From: Hymenobacter artigasi
GTDB taxonomy: Bacteria; Bacteroidota; Bacteroidia; Cytophagales; Hymenobacteraceae
Direction of reading: 5' to 3'
NCBI RefSeq assembly: GCF_012275535.1
Contig: NZ_JAAVTK010000004.1
Location: 62,001-126,000, forward strand
Length of the DNA stretch: 64,000 bases
Shown: positions 45,844 through 56,339 of the stretch, one piece after another
Numbering within the stretch: the stretch's first letter is position 1
Layout: each line of letters starts with the position of its first letter
The notes under the pieces: model-generated
What the model saw: the letters and a program-made list of their open reading frames with translations, nothing else
What the model was told of the DNA's origin: nothing
Database searches by the model: none
Position numbers and translations under genes: made by a program

Positions 45844-47265
45844 ATGAAAAGCCAACCTGCAACGATTAGCACGGAAGAGCATTTGGCCGATGCCGACATC
45901 ACGGCGGCCATCGAGCTGTTGTTTATGCTCAAGAAAGGCGTCACGTCGCACCTGGTGGAGGTGGCCACGCACGAAGGCATTGTGGTGCTCAGCGGCTTCA
46001 CCGACAACCTGCTGGCGCGGGAGCGGGCGGCCGAAGTGGCCAAAGCCGTGCTCGGCGTGCGCGGCGTGGTAAACGAGCTGGCCATTCGCACCCCCGATGT
46101 GCCCAGTGCCGAGCTGCAGCGCCGGGTGGTGCGGGCCTTGCAAAACGACCCCGCCGTGCGGCGCTACCACGTACACAGCTACGCCAGCAACGGCGAAATC
46201 GTGCTGCAAGGCAGCGTGCAGACCTGGGCCGAAGAGCTGCTGGTACTGCGGGCCCTGCGCGGCGTGCCCGGCGTGCGCCACCTGCACAACCGCCTGGTGG
46301 TGCGCGGCGGCCCGGAAACGGCCGCCGATGAGGACATTGCCGCCCACATTCGCAATTGCCTGGCCTGGGACCTGCGCGTGAAAAGCCCGCTCGTGGACAT
46401 CGCCGCCGACCACGGCGTGGTACACCTGAGCGGTACAGTGGGCACGGCGGCCGAGTTCGACCACGTGCTGGCCACCGCCTACCGGGCCGGGGCCACCAGC
46501 GTGGAGGCCGCGCAGCTCCAGGTAGCCCCGTGGGCCCTGGATAAGGTGCTGCGCCACCAGCGGTTTGCCCCGAAACCGGACGAAGCCGTGGCCCAGGCCG
46601 TGCGCGATGCCCTGCGCTACGACCCGCGCTGCCAGCCCGATGCGCCCACCGTGCAGGTCGAGCATGGCACCGTGACCCTGACCGGCACGGTGGGCAACCT
46701 GCGCGCCCGCCGCGCCGCCGGCCAGGACGCCCGCAATGTATTGGGGGTGAAGGAGGTGCGCAACCTGCTGCAAGTAAGCCCCGCCGCGCCCGTGGCCGAT
46801 GATGTGTTGGAGCACCTGGTGCGAGAGGCCCTGGCCGCCGATGCCTACCTGGCCGGCTACGACTTGCAGGTGAGCGGCCACCACGGCCGGGTGCAGGTGG
46901 GCGGCGCGGTAGATTCGCATTTCGACCAGCAGCGCACGGCGGAAGTGGCCAGCGGCATCAACGGCGTAGTGGCCCTGGAAAACCACGTGCGGGTGGTTCC
47001 GGGGCGGGCGCAACCCGACGATGAAGACGATGATGCGGCCGACCTCACCGGCCCGGCCGCCGACCTAGCCCTGGAGCAGCGCATCCGGCTGCATTTCTAC
47101 TGGTCGGCGCTGCTGCACGACCAGGAAATTGAGGTGCGCGTGGCCAACGGCCGCGCCACCCTCACCGGCCCCGTGGATACGTGGCTGGAGCGCCAGCGCG
47201 CCGCCACCGATGCCCGCGACTGCGGAGCCCGCGAAGTGAACAACCACTTACGGCCGCTGCACTGA
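45844..47265 (+). CDS. protein with six BON domains
   Basis: 473 residues with no signal peptide (MKSQPATISTEEHLADADI). Six BON units can be marked near residues 17-82, 90-150, 160-228, 245-312, 320-385 and 405-470, each with the pattern G-x-V-x-L-x-G-x-V followed by a helix and V-x-x-V-x-N. Examples are GTVTLTGTVGNLRARRAAG and GVVHLSGTVGTAAEFD. BON domains bind phospholipid or peptidoglycan-associated surfaces and are usually periplasmic (OsmY). Six copies in one protein without export signal is unusual. An acidic linker (DDEDDD) precedes the last unit. Confidence 0.9.
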   Translation: MKSQPATISTEEHLADADITAAIELLFMLKKGVTSHLVEVATHEGIVVLSGFTDNLLARERAAEVAKAVLGVRGVVNELAIRTPDVPSAELQRRVVRALQNDPAVRRYHVHSYASNGEIVLQGSVQTWAEELLVLRALRGVPGVRHLHNRLVVRGGPETAADEDIAAHIRNCLAWDLRVKSPLVDIAADHGVVHLSGTVGTAAEFDHVLATAYRAGATSVEAAQLQVAPWALDKVLRHQRFAPKPDEAVAQAVRDALRYDPRCQPDAPTVQVEHGTVTLTGTVGNLRARRAAGQDARNVLGVKEVRNLLQVSPAAPVADDVLEHLVREALAADAYLAGYDLQVSGHHGRVQVGGAVDSHFDQQRTAEVASGINGVVALENHVRVVPGRAQPDDEDDDAADLTGPAADLALEQRIRLHFYWSALLHDQEIEVRVANGRATLTGPVDTWLERQRAATDARDCGAREVNNHLRPLH

Positions 47266-47357
47266 AGGCCGCCGACCAATCAGCAACTAATAAATATAAG
47301 CGTATGATGACATGACTACGACTTGCTAATCAACGTGCTACTAGACCCGTTCAAATC

Positions 47358-47588
47358 ATGTCGCAGCCAATCCCGACCCCTGCTTTTCCATTCACTGTGC
47401 AGTCCCCGCGCCCCACCGAATCGCCCACTGTCGGCAGCCCTGCTACGCCCAGCTACCCGGCCCCAGAGCGCTACCGCGAGCCCCGCCCCCTGACCGAAGC
47501 TGACTACGGCCTCGACGATACGCTGACCGAAGCGGCCGGCATGGCCCGCAATCCGGGCGCGCTGGGCGTTTACGCCGGCTCTTTCTAA
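47358..47588 (+). CDS. small Pro-rich hypothetical protein
   Basis: 76 residues, Pro/Thr/Ser-rich (PAFPFTVQSPRPTESPTVG), ending in DYGLDDTLTEAAGMARNPGA and GVYAGSF. Probably disordered. Codon use is host-like and the frame sits between the BON gene and the convergent regulator gene. No family recognised. Confidence 0.5.
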   Translation: MSQPIPTPAFPFTVQSPRPTESPTVGSPATPSYPAPERYREPRPLTEADYGLDDTLTEAAGMARNPGALGVYAGSF

Positions 47589-47657
47589 GCCGATAATATC
47601 CTGGCCCAGCGGGTAGTGGCGGCCCGCCTCGGCAACGGCATCTGGCCCTGGCTGGGC

Positions 47658-48356
47658 CTAGTCGTAAAGGGTCGAAATCTCGATTAGTCGCTTGATATCC
47701 AGGATGGTGATGCTGCTGCCTTTGGTGCTGAGCACGCCTTCTGCCTTCAGCTCGGCCATGAACCGGCTCACGGTTTCGCGCACGGTGCCCACCAGCGCGG
47801 CCAGGTCTTCGCGCGAAATCGTGAAGCTGGGCGGGCCATCGGCCGGTTGCTGGTAGGTGCGCAGCAGCAGGAGCAGGGCCTCGGCCAGGCGCTCGCGCAC
47901 GGGCTTGTAGGCCAGGTGCAGCATTCGTTCCTCGGTTTCGGCCAGCTCGTTGGCCATCAGCTTCATCAGTGAGAAAGCAAAGCCCGGATTGTGCTCGATG
48001 AGCTGAAAAAACACCGATTTGGGAATAAAGCACACCTCGGCCTCGTCGAGGGCCAGGGCATTGGCGGCGTGGCCAGTGCCGGCCAGCAGTCCCCGGTAGC
48101 CCAGAATGTTGCCGTCTCTGGCCAGCCGGATGATTTGCTCCTTGCCATCGCCGCCCACTTTCGTCACCTTCACATGGCCCGAGTTGATGCTGTAGAGCCC
48201 CGCCGCGTGGTCGCCCTCCCGAAACAATACCTGCCCGCGCTGATAATGATGAGTCGTTTTCGCGGCCTCAATTAGGGCCATGTGTTGGTTGCTGGCCAGC
48301 AGGGCATCGGCCCAGTGGCGGCAATCCGGGGGGGGATGTGGGACAAATGAATTCAC
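47658..48356 (-). CDS. Crp/Fnr family transcriptional regulator
   Basis: 232 residues. The N-terminal cyclic-nucleotide-binding-type domain (about 15-140) has the beta-roll pattern GQVLFREGDHAAGLYSINSGHVKV. The dimer helix follows, then the C-terminal winged helix (about 165-225) with SREDLAALVGTVRETVSRFMAE, the HTH_Crp recognition region. There is only one cysteine at the N-terminus, so an Fnr-type Fe-S cluster is not supported. The signal could be a nucleotide, haem or another ligand. Its 372-base upstream gap is AT-rich. The BON gene next to it is a plausible but unproven target. Confidence 0.92.
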   Translation of the reverse strand: MNSFVPHPPPDCRHWADALLASNQHMALIEAAKTTHHYQRGQVLFREGDHAAGLYSINSGHVKVTKVGGDGKEQIIRLARDGNILGYRGLLAGTGHAANALALDEAEVCFIPKSVFFQLIEHNPGFAFSLMKLMANELAETEERMLHLAYKPVRERLAEALLLLLRTYQQPADGPPSFTISREDLAALVGTVRETVSRFMAELKAEGVLSTKGSSITILDIKRLIEISTLYD

Positions 48357-48620
48357 GATATCGGCTAATTATTATTAATGCAATATATATAATTGTAATA
48401 ATAATTATAAAACTTCGATGGTTTTCTGCCTGCCACCAAGTCGGTGGCACCCCGCTTTTCCCGCTGCTACGCACTAATCCGGGCCCTGGATAGCGCCTCA
48501 GGCACATCGGGAAATATTTGGGCTGATAAACCCCTGCACGGCTGCGGCCCGCTGCTTTGTTACGCCGGGAAATACTGAGTTCTGGTTTTCAATCCGTTGC
48601 TGAAGCTATTTGCATATACT
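48357..48620. other. AT-rich upstream region of the Crp/Fnr gene
   Basis: Bases 48365-48415 are almost only A and T (TTATTATTAATGCAATATAT and similar), right before the regulator start. This is likely its control region. No clear TAnnTTTG is found on the minus strand. No gene is seen from 48420 to 48620. Confidence 0.4.
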
Positions 48621-48668
48621 TGTACGGGGTGTAGAGACGCGACACTTCGCGTCTCTACACCCCGTACA
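48621..48668. repeat. perfect 22-bp inverted repeat with 4-base loop
   Basis: Arms 48621-48642 and 48647-48668 are exact complements (core GTAGAGACGCGA). No T run follows either arm. It sits between the Crp/Fnr start and the L,D-transpeptidase stop. Confidence 0.85.
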
Positions 48669-48728
48669 CGCTAAAAAACGGCTCAGAAGCGCTCAACCAG
48701 CAACGACACCACAGACGGCCCTGCACAA

Positions 48729-50294
48729 CTACCGCTCCTCCCGTTGCCCGGCCAGGGTGGTGCCCGGGGGCTGGTTTTCTGTCGCGTCCTTCCGCTGGCG
48801 CAGGCTGGGCAGGGCGCTGCGCTGGGCGGCGGCCTGCATGGCCAGCAGCTGCCGGCGCAGGGTAGCATCCAGGCCATATACGTCGGGGTAGAAGCGCAGC
48901 CGGCCCGCCACCACCGCGCAGGTAGCGTAGCGCACGTGCAGCGGCAGGGGGCGCTTCAGAAAGATGGTGCGCGGCTGCGGATTGGCGGTGCACTGGGCCT
49001 CGGTGGGCAGCGCGGCGCTGGTGCTGTCGGGCCCCAGCAGGTAGGCTGCCAGGTGCATGGGGCGCGCCAGCTTCATGCAGCCTTCCTCCAGCGCCCGGTA
49101 GGCGTGCGCAAACTGGCCGGGCTCTGGGGCATCGCTGAGGTACAGGCCGTAGGGGTTCGGAAATCGAAAGATGATGTTGCCCAGCAGGTTGCCGCAGCCC
49201 GGGCTTTGGCGAATGGTATAAGGGAAGTTCGTCACCGTAACGCGCTGCCAGTTTACGGTGGCCGGGTTCACGGCTTTGCCCTGGGCATCAAAGAGCCGGT
49301 AGTTGTTGTTGGCCAGGAAGTCCTGCTCCGGCGCGTAGCGGGCATTGGCCTTCAGGTAGGGCAGAATGTGGCGCACCGCTACGTCGTGGGGCACGTTCCA
49401 CTCGGGCGCAATGGTGAAAGACGTAACCCGACTGTTCAGCGTAGGCGTGGGCCGGTCCGGCCGCCCAATCATAATCCGCTGGCTGAGCTGCACGCGGCCC
49501 TTGCGCACCACCTCCAGCTGATAAGCCGGCAGGTTCACCAGCAGGTATTCGCTGCCGGGAATGGCCTCCCAGCGCCACCGCTCCAGCGTCAGGGCCATTT
49601 GCTGGCTGCGCCGGCGGTGAGCCGGAGCATCGTTCCCGGTAGCGGGCTGCCGCCGCCAGCGCGCCAGCGCCTTTTGAAGCTCCCGGTACTCGCGCTGCGG
49701 CGGCTGGCAGCGCAGCAAGGCCGCCGCAAAGCCCGGGGCAGCCAGCGCCCGGGCCACCCAGGCCGCCGGCTCAAACGGAGCCCCAGCTTTTTCCAGTGGC
49801 GAAGGCGTGAAGGCATGCAGCTGCCCCCGCCGCAAATGCCGCGCAAACAGCACCACGCCATCGGTCAGCAGCACATCGAAACGGGCCTGCCGGGCTACCT
49901 GGCCCGCCGTGCCGGCCGGCTGCGCCAGCGAATCGGCCAGCGCCTTGAGCAGCGGCACATGGTACACCGCCGGCGTCAGGCCGTAGTCGCTGGCCTGGGT
50001 CAGCAGCGCCAGCGCCGCCCGGCCTTTCGGCCCGGCTCCGGCATCTGCGCACCACGCCGCCGAGTGCTGGCGCTGGGTATAAAATGCCTGCACGGCCGGT
50101 TCATCGGCCAACGCCAGCGGTAAGGCCCGCTCGGCCGCCGGCACCGCCAGCAGGCGCTGAATGCGGCCGGCCAGCGAGTCGGCCGGGTAATTGGGTGCCA
50201 GGGCACGGGGCGCGGCCAGCCGGTCGGCGCTGGTCAGCCCGAAAAGAATGGCCGTCAGTGAAGCCGCTAGCAGCATGGACTTTAACGGACGCAT
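48729..50294 (-). CDS. L,D-transpeptidase (YcbB/LdtD-like) with altered active-site motif
   Basis: 521 residues with signal peptide (MLLAASLTAILFGLTSA). An N-terminal scaffold with a peptidoglycan-binding-like segment (FYTQRQHSAAWC ... LLTQASDYGLTPAVYH) leads to the YkuD domain. The strands LLVNLPAYQLEVVRKGRVQL, MIGRPDRPTPTLNS and EWNVPHDVAVRHILP are as in YcbB. The catalytic Cys is residue 406 in ALEEGCMKL. However, the usual His of the YLHDTP motif is Ser387 (YLSDAP), and the residues before Cys are Glu-Glu instead of Ser-Ser or Ser-His, with Lys for the conserved Arg. The family forms 3-3 peptidoglycan cross-links; activity here is uncertain. Confidence 0.85.
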   Translation of the reverse strand: MRPLKSMLLAASLTAILFGLTSADRLAAPRALAPNYPADSLAGRIQRLLAVPAAERALPLALADEPAVQAFYTQRQHSAAWCADAGAGPKGRAALALLTQASDYGLTPAVYHVPLLKALADSLAQPAGTAGQVARQARFDVLLTDGVVLFARHLRRGQLHAFTPSPLEKAGAPFEPAAWVARALAAPGFAAALLRCQPPQREYRELQKALARWRRQPATGNDAPAHRRRSQQMALTLERWRWEAIPGSEYLLVNLPAYQLEVVRKGRVQLSQRIMIGRPDRPTPTLNSRVTSFTIAPEWNVPHDVAVRHILPYLKANARYAPEQDFLANNNYRLFDAQGKAVNPATVNWQRVTVTNFPYTIRQSPGCGNLLGNIIFRFPNPYGLYLSDAPEPGQFAHAYRALEEGCMKLARPMHLAAYLLGPDSTSAALPTEAQCTANPQPRTIFLKRPLPLHVRYATCAVVAGRLRFYPDVYGLDATLRRQLLAMQAAAQRSALPSLRQRKDATENQPPGTTLAGQREER

Positions 50295-50640
50295 ATTCAG
50301 AGGGGTAGGGTGAGGATAACCGCTGGTAAAGGTGGTGGGCCCGCCCCCGCAATGCTGTGATGAACGTCATGGCAACGCATGAGATTTCTCATCTGACCAA
50401 CTCGGCTGCCGCGATGCACTACGCCGCGCAAAATCCCCGCTCCAAAACAAGTCCCGAAGCCGGCAGCTGCCCCGGAATCTGCCCCTCGCCAGGCCAAATC
50501 GCGCAGACTAGTTATTCTGGTCGTAATTTGCAGGCTCAAGCTGGTAAAACGGGTACTAGGGTAGCGGAAAGCCGGGCAACGGTCAGTCAGCTTTCCCGAG
50601 TTTCAACCGCCCCGCCAGCAGCCCAGCTTAAGAAATATCT
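50295..50640. other. divergent promoter region, no gene seen
   Basis: 346 bases between the L,D-transpeptidase gene (-) and lepA (+). A loose -7 match (GTAATTTG, near 50524) lies about 115 bases before lepA. No hairpin, repeat or credible sORF was found. Confidence 0.35.
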
Positions 50641-52428
<1,788 letters not shown>

Positions 52429-52432
52429 TTTG

Positions 52433-52461
52433 AAAAAGGCGGCTTTCGAGCCGCCTTTTTT
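52433..52461 (+). terminator. Rho-independent terminator for lepA
   Basis: AAAAAGGCGGCT and AGCCGCCTTTTTT pair around a TTCG-type loop, directly after the lepA stop. Confidence 0.9.
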
Positions 52462-52466
52462 ATGCA

Positions 52467-52572
52467 TGTCATGCTGACGAAGGAAGCATCTTATCACGGC
52501 TGCTTTCGTCAGAATTGCTAACAACATGCGGCGCAAGGCGTGATAAGGTCCTTCGCTTTGCTCAGGATGACA
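52467..52572. repeat. imperfect inverted repeat (REP-like hairpin, family copy C)
   Basis: Arms 52467-52498 (TGTCATGCTGACGAAGGAAG...) and 52539-52572 (...CTTTGCTCAGGATGACA) pair with several mismatches. Ends match the repeats at 3196-3288 and 9428-9521. The open frame of folD extends into the right arm, but that part is repeat sequence. Confidence 0.75.
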
Positions 52573-52584
52573 CATAATCCCCTT

Positions 52585-53496
52585 ATGACTTCCGTAACCA
52601 CCTCCAACCTCATCGACGGCAAGCAGACCGCCGAGGACATCAAAGCCGAAATCGCCATCGAAGTGGCCGCCCTGAAAGCCGCCGGCCATAAGGTGCCGCA
52701 CCTCGCCGCCATTCTCGTGGGCCACGACGGCGGCTCCGAAACCTACGTGCGCAACAAGGTGCTGGCCTGCGAGCGGGTCGGCTTTGCGTCCACGCTGCTG
52801 CGCTACGAAGATGATATTACCGAGGCCGACCTGCTGGCCAAGGTGGACGAGCTGAACCGCGACCCCGAGATTGACGGCTTCATTGTGCAGCTCCCGCTGC
52901 CGGCCCACATCAACCCCGAAAAGGTCATTGAAGCCATCCGCCCCGAGAAGGACGTCGACGGTTTTCACCCCATGAACATCGGCCGGATGGTGGCCGGTTT
53001 GCCGGCCCTGCTGCCCGCCACGCCCTCGGGCATCGTGGAGCTGCTGGCGCGCCAGGGCATCAAAACCAGCGGCAAGCACGCCGTGGTTATCGGTCGTTCC
53101 AACATTGTGGGTACGCCGGTTAGCATACTGCTGGCCAAGAATTTGGATACAGCTAACTGCACGGTTACTTTATGCCACTCGCGTACCCAGAACCTGGCCG
53201 AAATCTGCCGGACGGCCGACATCGTGGTGGCTGCCATTGGCCGCCCCGAGTTCGTGACCGCCGACATGGTGCAGCCCGGCGCAGTGGTGATTGACGTGGG
53301 CACCACCCGCGTGCCCGACGCCAGCAAAAAAAGCGGCTACACCCTGAAGGGCGACGTGAACTTTGCCGAGGTGGCCCCGTTGGCTTCGGCCATTACGCCA
53401 GTGCCCGGCGGCGTAGGCCCCATGACCATCGCCATGCTTTTGCTAAATACGCTGCGGGCCGCGAAGGGCGAAATATACCCGCACCCAGCCGGCTGA
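52585..53496 (+). CDS. folD: bifunctional methylenetetrahydrofolate dehydrogenase/cyclohydrolase FolD
   Basis: 303 residues from the ATG at 52585; the in-frame extension to 52540 lies in a repeat arm and is excluded. FolD converts methylene-THF to formyl-THF in the cytoplasm. Visible motifs are [15 protein letters not shown] (catalytic Tyr and Lys), [39 protein letters not shown] and [16 protein letters not shown]. Length is normal. It lies between lepA and queE as a single gene, with a promoter candidate for queE directly after it. Confidence 0.97.
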   Translation: MTSVTTSNLIDGKQTAEDIKAEIAIEVAALKAAGHKVPHLAAILVGHDGGSETYVRNKVLACERVGFASTLLRYEDDITEADLLAKVDELNRDPEIDGFIVQLPLPAHINPEKVIEAIRPEKDVDGFHPMNIGRMVAGLPALLPATPSGIVELLARQGIKTSGKHAVVIGRSNIVGTPVSILLAKNLDTANCTVTLCHSRTQNLAEICRTADIVVAAIGRPEFVTADMVQPGAVVIDVGTTRVPDASKKSGYTLKGDVNFAEVAPLASAITPVPGGVGPMTIAMLLLNTLRAAKGEIYPHPAG

Positions 53497-53509
53497 TTTT
53501 TAGGAATAT

Positions 53510-53540
53510 TTGGTTATAATTAGCTCCTGGCGTACTTTTA
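53510..53540 (+). promoter_or_regulatory. promoter candidate for queE-porE (TTG - 20 - TACTTTTA)
   Basis: TTG at 53510-53512 lies 20 bases before TACTTTTA (53533-53540), one mismatch from TAnnTTTG. Confidence 0.5.
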
Positions 53541-53608
53541 AAGTCCGGCCTTGGGAACGGCGTGTCCTATAGTTGGTGTTCAGGTTGCTTCGCTTCCTGA
53601 GGCTTTTT

Positions 53609-54280
53609 GTGAAAATACCCGTGACGTTACTTACTTCTGAATTAATTGCATCTTCCGATGATGTGACGGCTGTGCCCGCCGGAACGCTGCTGCCCGTAAT
53701 GGAGCAGTTCTATACCATTCAGGGCGAAGGGTATAATACCGGCCGGGCCGCCTATTTTATCCGCTTGGGCGGTTGCGACGTGGGCTGCGTATGGTGCGAC
53801 GTGAAGGAATCGTGGGATGCCGACGCCCACCCCCGCCAGTCGGTAGCGCAACTGGTGGAAGCCGTGCTGGCCTATCCCGGCCGCGATGTGGTCATTACCG
53901 GCGGCGAGCCGCTGATGCACAATCTGGAGCTCCTCACGGCGGCTTTGCAGGCGGCCGGCTGCCGCACCTGGCTCGAAACCTCGGGCGCGCACCCGCTCTC
54001 CGGCACCTGGGATTGGATATGCCTTTCGCCCAAGAAATTCAAGGCCCCGCTGCCCGAAGTGCTGGCTGTGGCCCACGAATTGAAGGTAGTCGTATTTAAT
54101 GGGCACGATTTTGCATGGGCTGAGGAACACGCGGCGTTGGTTCCGGCCACCACGCGCCTATACTTGCAGCCCGAGTGGAGCCGTGCCGCGCGCATGACGC
54201 CCGAGCTGGTTGACTACGTGAAGCAGCACCCGCGCTGGCAGGTGTCGCTCCAGACTCACAAATACCTCGACATTCCCTAG
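53609..54280 (+). CDS. queE: 7-carboxy-7-deazaguanine synthase QueE
   Basis: 223 residues from the GTG at 53609, chosen for TGAGG six bases upstream; TTG 53573, GTG 53576 and GTG 53621 are alternatives and no ATG is available. QueE is a radical-SAM enzyme that makes the 7-deazaguanine core for queuosine. Visible are MEQFYTIQGEGYNTGRAAYF, the cluster motif CDVGCVWCD (C-x3-C-x2-C), TGGEPLMHN and a C-terminal SLQTHKYLDIP. The porE-like gene starts eight bases after its stop, so the two share a transcript. Confidence 0.92.
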   Translation: MKIPVTLLTSELIASSDDVTAVPAGTLLPVMEQFYTIQGEGYNTGRAAYFIRLGGCDVGCVWCDVKESWDADAHPRQSVAQLVEAVLAYPGRDVVITGGEPLMHNLELLTAALQAAGCRTWLETSGAHPLSGTWDWICLSPKKFKAPLPEVLAVAHELKVVVFNGHDFAWAEEHAALVPATTRLYLQPEWSRAARMTPELVDYVKQHPRWQVSLQTHKYLDIP

Positions 54281-54288
54281 CTTACCGT

Positions 54289-56265
54289 ATGCGTTGCATT
54301 TCAGTGTTGGGGGCCGTGCGCCTCGGAATGATGTGTCTGCTGGGCCTGGCCTCTGCCGAATCGGCCTGGGCGCAGCTACCGCCCAAAGTGCAGATGCCCA
54401 CCAACACGAAGGCCCGCAGCCTGCTCGAAAAAGCGCAGCAGCAAACCAAGGAAAGGGACTTCATCAAGGCCGTTGAAACCCTGAACCAGCTCAACCAGAA
54501 GTTCCCATCCTTCGGCGAAGCCTTCCTGCTGAAGGGCTCCCTGCTGAAAGCCATGGGCGACAACCGGGGGGCCCTGGCCGCCTACCGCGACGGCCTGTCC
54601 AAAGTAGCCCCCGAGCCGGTTCACGCCTCCGAATACCAGCTGCTGGGCGACCTGGCCCTGAGCTACGGCGACTACCAGACTGCCCTCGATGCCTACCGGC
54701 AGCTGATGAAAGTGGCCCCCAAAACCCAGAAAAACCTGGCTAAGTCGCAGCGGCAGCTTCTCACCTGTGAGTTTGCGCTCGATGCCATGAAGCACCCTGT
54801 GGGCGAAGCGCCGCTGCCGCTGCCCGCTCCGCTGAATAGCTTCAAGTTTCAGTATTTCCCGGCCCTTACGGCAGATAACCGGTTCCTGCTCTTCACGGGC
54901 CGGCCGGCGGCCAGCAGCGGCGAAGACCTATACATAAGCCGCCAGAACAAGGACGGGTCCATGGGCGAACCCGTGCCGATTTCGCCGGCCATTAATTCCA
55001 GCTACAACGAAGGCGCGGGCTCGATTTCGGGCGATGGCAAAACGCTGGTTTTCGCGTCATGCGACCGGCCCAAGGCCATTGGCAACTGTGACCTGTACAT
55101 CTCGCGCCGCACCGGCAACAACTGGAGCCCGCCCATTAACCTGGGTCTCAACGTGAACTCTACGGAGTGGGACTCGCAGCCGTCGCTCTCGGCCGATGGC
55201 CGTACCCTGTACTTCACCTCGACCCGGCGCGGCGGCCAGGGCCAGGAGGATATTTACGTGACCACCCTGCAGCCCGATGGCAACTGGAGCCCCGCCCAAA
55301 ACGTGGGCACGCCTGTGAACACCGCCGGCAAGGACATGGCCCCGTTCATCCACGCCAGCGGCACCACGCTTTATTATGTGACCGATGGCTTAGTGGGCAT
55401 GGGTGGCCTCGACGTTTTTCGGTGCGAAAAGCAGGGGGCCAGCAACTGGAGCGAGCCCCGCAACCTGGGCTACCCACTCAATACTTTCGAAAACGAAGCC
55501 TCCCTTTTTATCACTTCCGATAACCAGAAGGGTTTCTGCTCGCGCAGCCGGGCATCGGAGGAGCCGCCCGGGGGCTACCGGCTGTCGCGCGAGCGGCCGG
55601 TGGAGCTGTTCGGCTTTGCGGTGCCGCCGGCCGTGAAGGCCCGCGAAACCAGTACTTACACCCAGGGCCGCGTGTTCGATGCCAACACCAAAAAGCCCCT
55701 CAAAGCCGAAGTAAAGCTCTACGACCTCGACACCGACGTGCTCACGCAGTTCGTGACTTCCGACCCCGAGTACGGCGACTACACGGTGGTGCTCAACGAA
55801 GGCCACCATTACGCCATGTACGCTGCGGCCGATAAATACCTGCTCAAAAGCCTCAGCTTCGACTATTCCAGCCAGCACCCGTTCAGCCCCACGGCGCTGG
55901 ATATTTACCTCGAACCCGTGCGCGCCGGTCGCAGCGTGGTATTGAATAACCTGTTTTTCGATACCAATAAGTACGACCTGAAGCCGCAGTCCCGCACCGA
56001 GCTCAATCGCCTGATTGAGTTCCTGCGGCAGTACCGCGACGTGCAGATTGAAGTATCCGGCTATACCGACAACGTAGGTGCCCCTGAGTCTAATATTCAG
56101 CTCTCGCAGCGCCGTGCCCAGGCAGTGGTTGAATACCTGTCTGACCACGGCATTTCCACCACCCGGCTGCGCTCTAAAGGCTATGGCGCAGGCCACCCCC
56201 TGGCTGCCAACGATACCGAAGGCCATCGCCAGCTCAACCGCCGCATCGAGCTGCACATTTTGTAA
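54289..56265 (+). CDS. PorE-like OmpA family protein (TPR, beta-propeller, CRD, OmpA)
   Basis: 658 residues with signal peptide (MCLLGLASAESAWAQ). TPR-like helices span about 40-160 (LLEKAQQQTKERDFIKAVE). A PD40/WD40-type propeller follows, with blades such as EDLYISRQNKDG, CDLYISRRTGNNW and LSADGRTLYFTSTRRGG (about 190-445). A carboxypeptidase-regulatory-like domain (YTQGRVFDANTKKPLKAEV) and an OmpA domain (NNLFFDTNKYDLKPQSRTEL; SGYTDNVG; LSQRRAQAVVEYL) complete it. This order is that of PorE, a type IX secretion component anchored to peptidoglycan. Two likely T9SS substrates lie in this window. The assignment is by architecture, so no symbol is given. Confidence 0.88.
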   Translation: MRCISVLGAVRLGMMCLLGLASAESAWAQLPPKVQMPTNTKARSLLEKAQQQTKERDFIKAVETLNQLNQKFPSFGEAFLLKGSLLKAMGDNRGALAAYRDGLSKVAPEPVHASEYQLLGDLALSYGDYQTALDAYRQLMKVAPKTQKNLAKSQRQLLTCEFALDAMKHPVGEAPLPLPAPLNSFKFQYFPALTADNRFLLFTGRPAASSGEDLYISRQNKDGSMGEPVPISPAINSSYNEGAGSISGDGKTLVFASCDRPKAIGNCDLYISRRTGNNWSPPINLGLNVNSTEWDSQPSLSADGRTLYFTSTRRGGQGQEDIYVTTLQPDGNWSPAQNVGTPVNTAGKDMAPFIHASGTTLYYVTDGLVGMGGLDVFRCEKQGASNWSEPRNLGYPLNTFENEASLFITSDNQKGFCSRSRASEEPPGGYRLSRERPVELFGFAVPPAVKARETSTYTQGRVFDANTKKPLKAEVKLYDLDTDVLTQFVTSDPEYGDYTVVLNEGHHYAMYAAADKYLLKSLSFDYSSQHPFSPTALDIYLEPVRAGRSVVLNNLFFDTNKYDLKPQSRTELNRLIEFLRQYRDVQIEVSGYTDNVGAPESNIQLSQRRAQAVVEYLSDHGISTTRLRSKGYGAGHPLAANDTEGHRQLNRRIELHIL

Positions 56266-56311
56266 GGGCGGGATTACCCATTCCGGTCATCACTGCCACT
56301 GGGATTATTGT

Positions 56312-56339
56312 GGGCTGCCGGCTTTTTTGCCGGCAGCCC
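56312..56339 (+). terminator. hairpin terminator after porE-like gene
   Basis: GGGCTGCCGGC and GCCGGCAGCCC form a perfect 11-bp stem with a TTTTTT loop, 46 bases after the stop. Confidence 0.75.
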
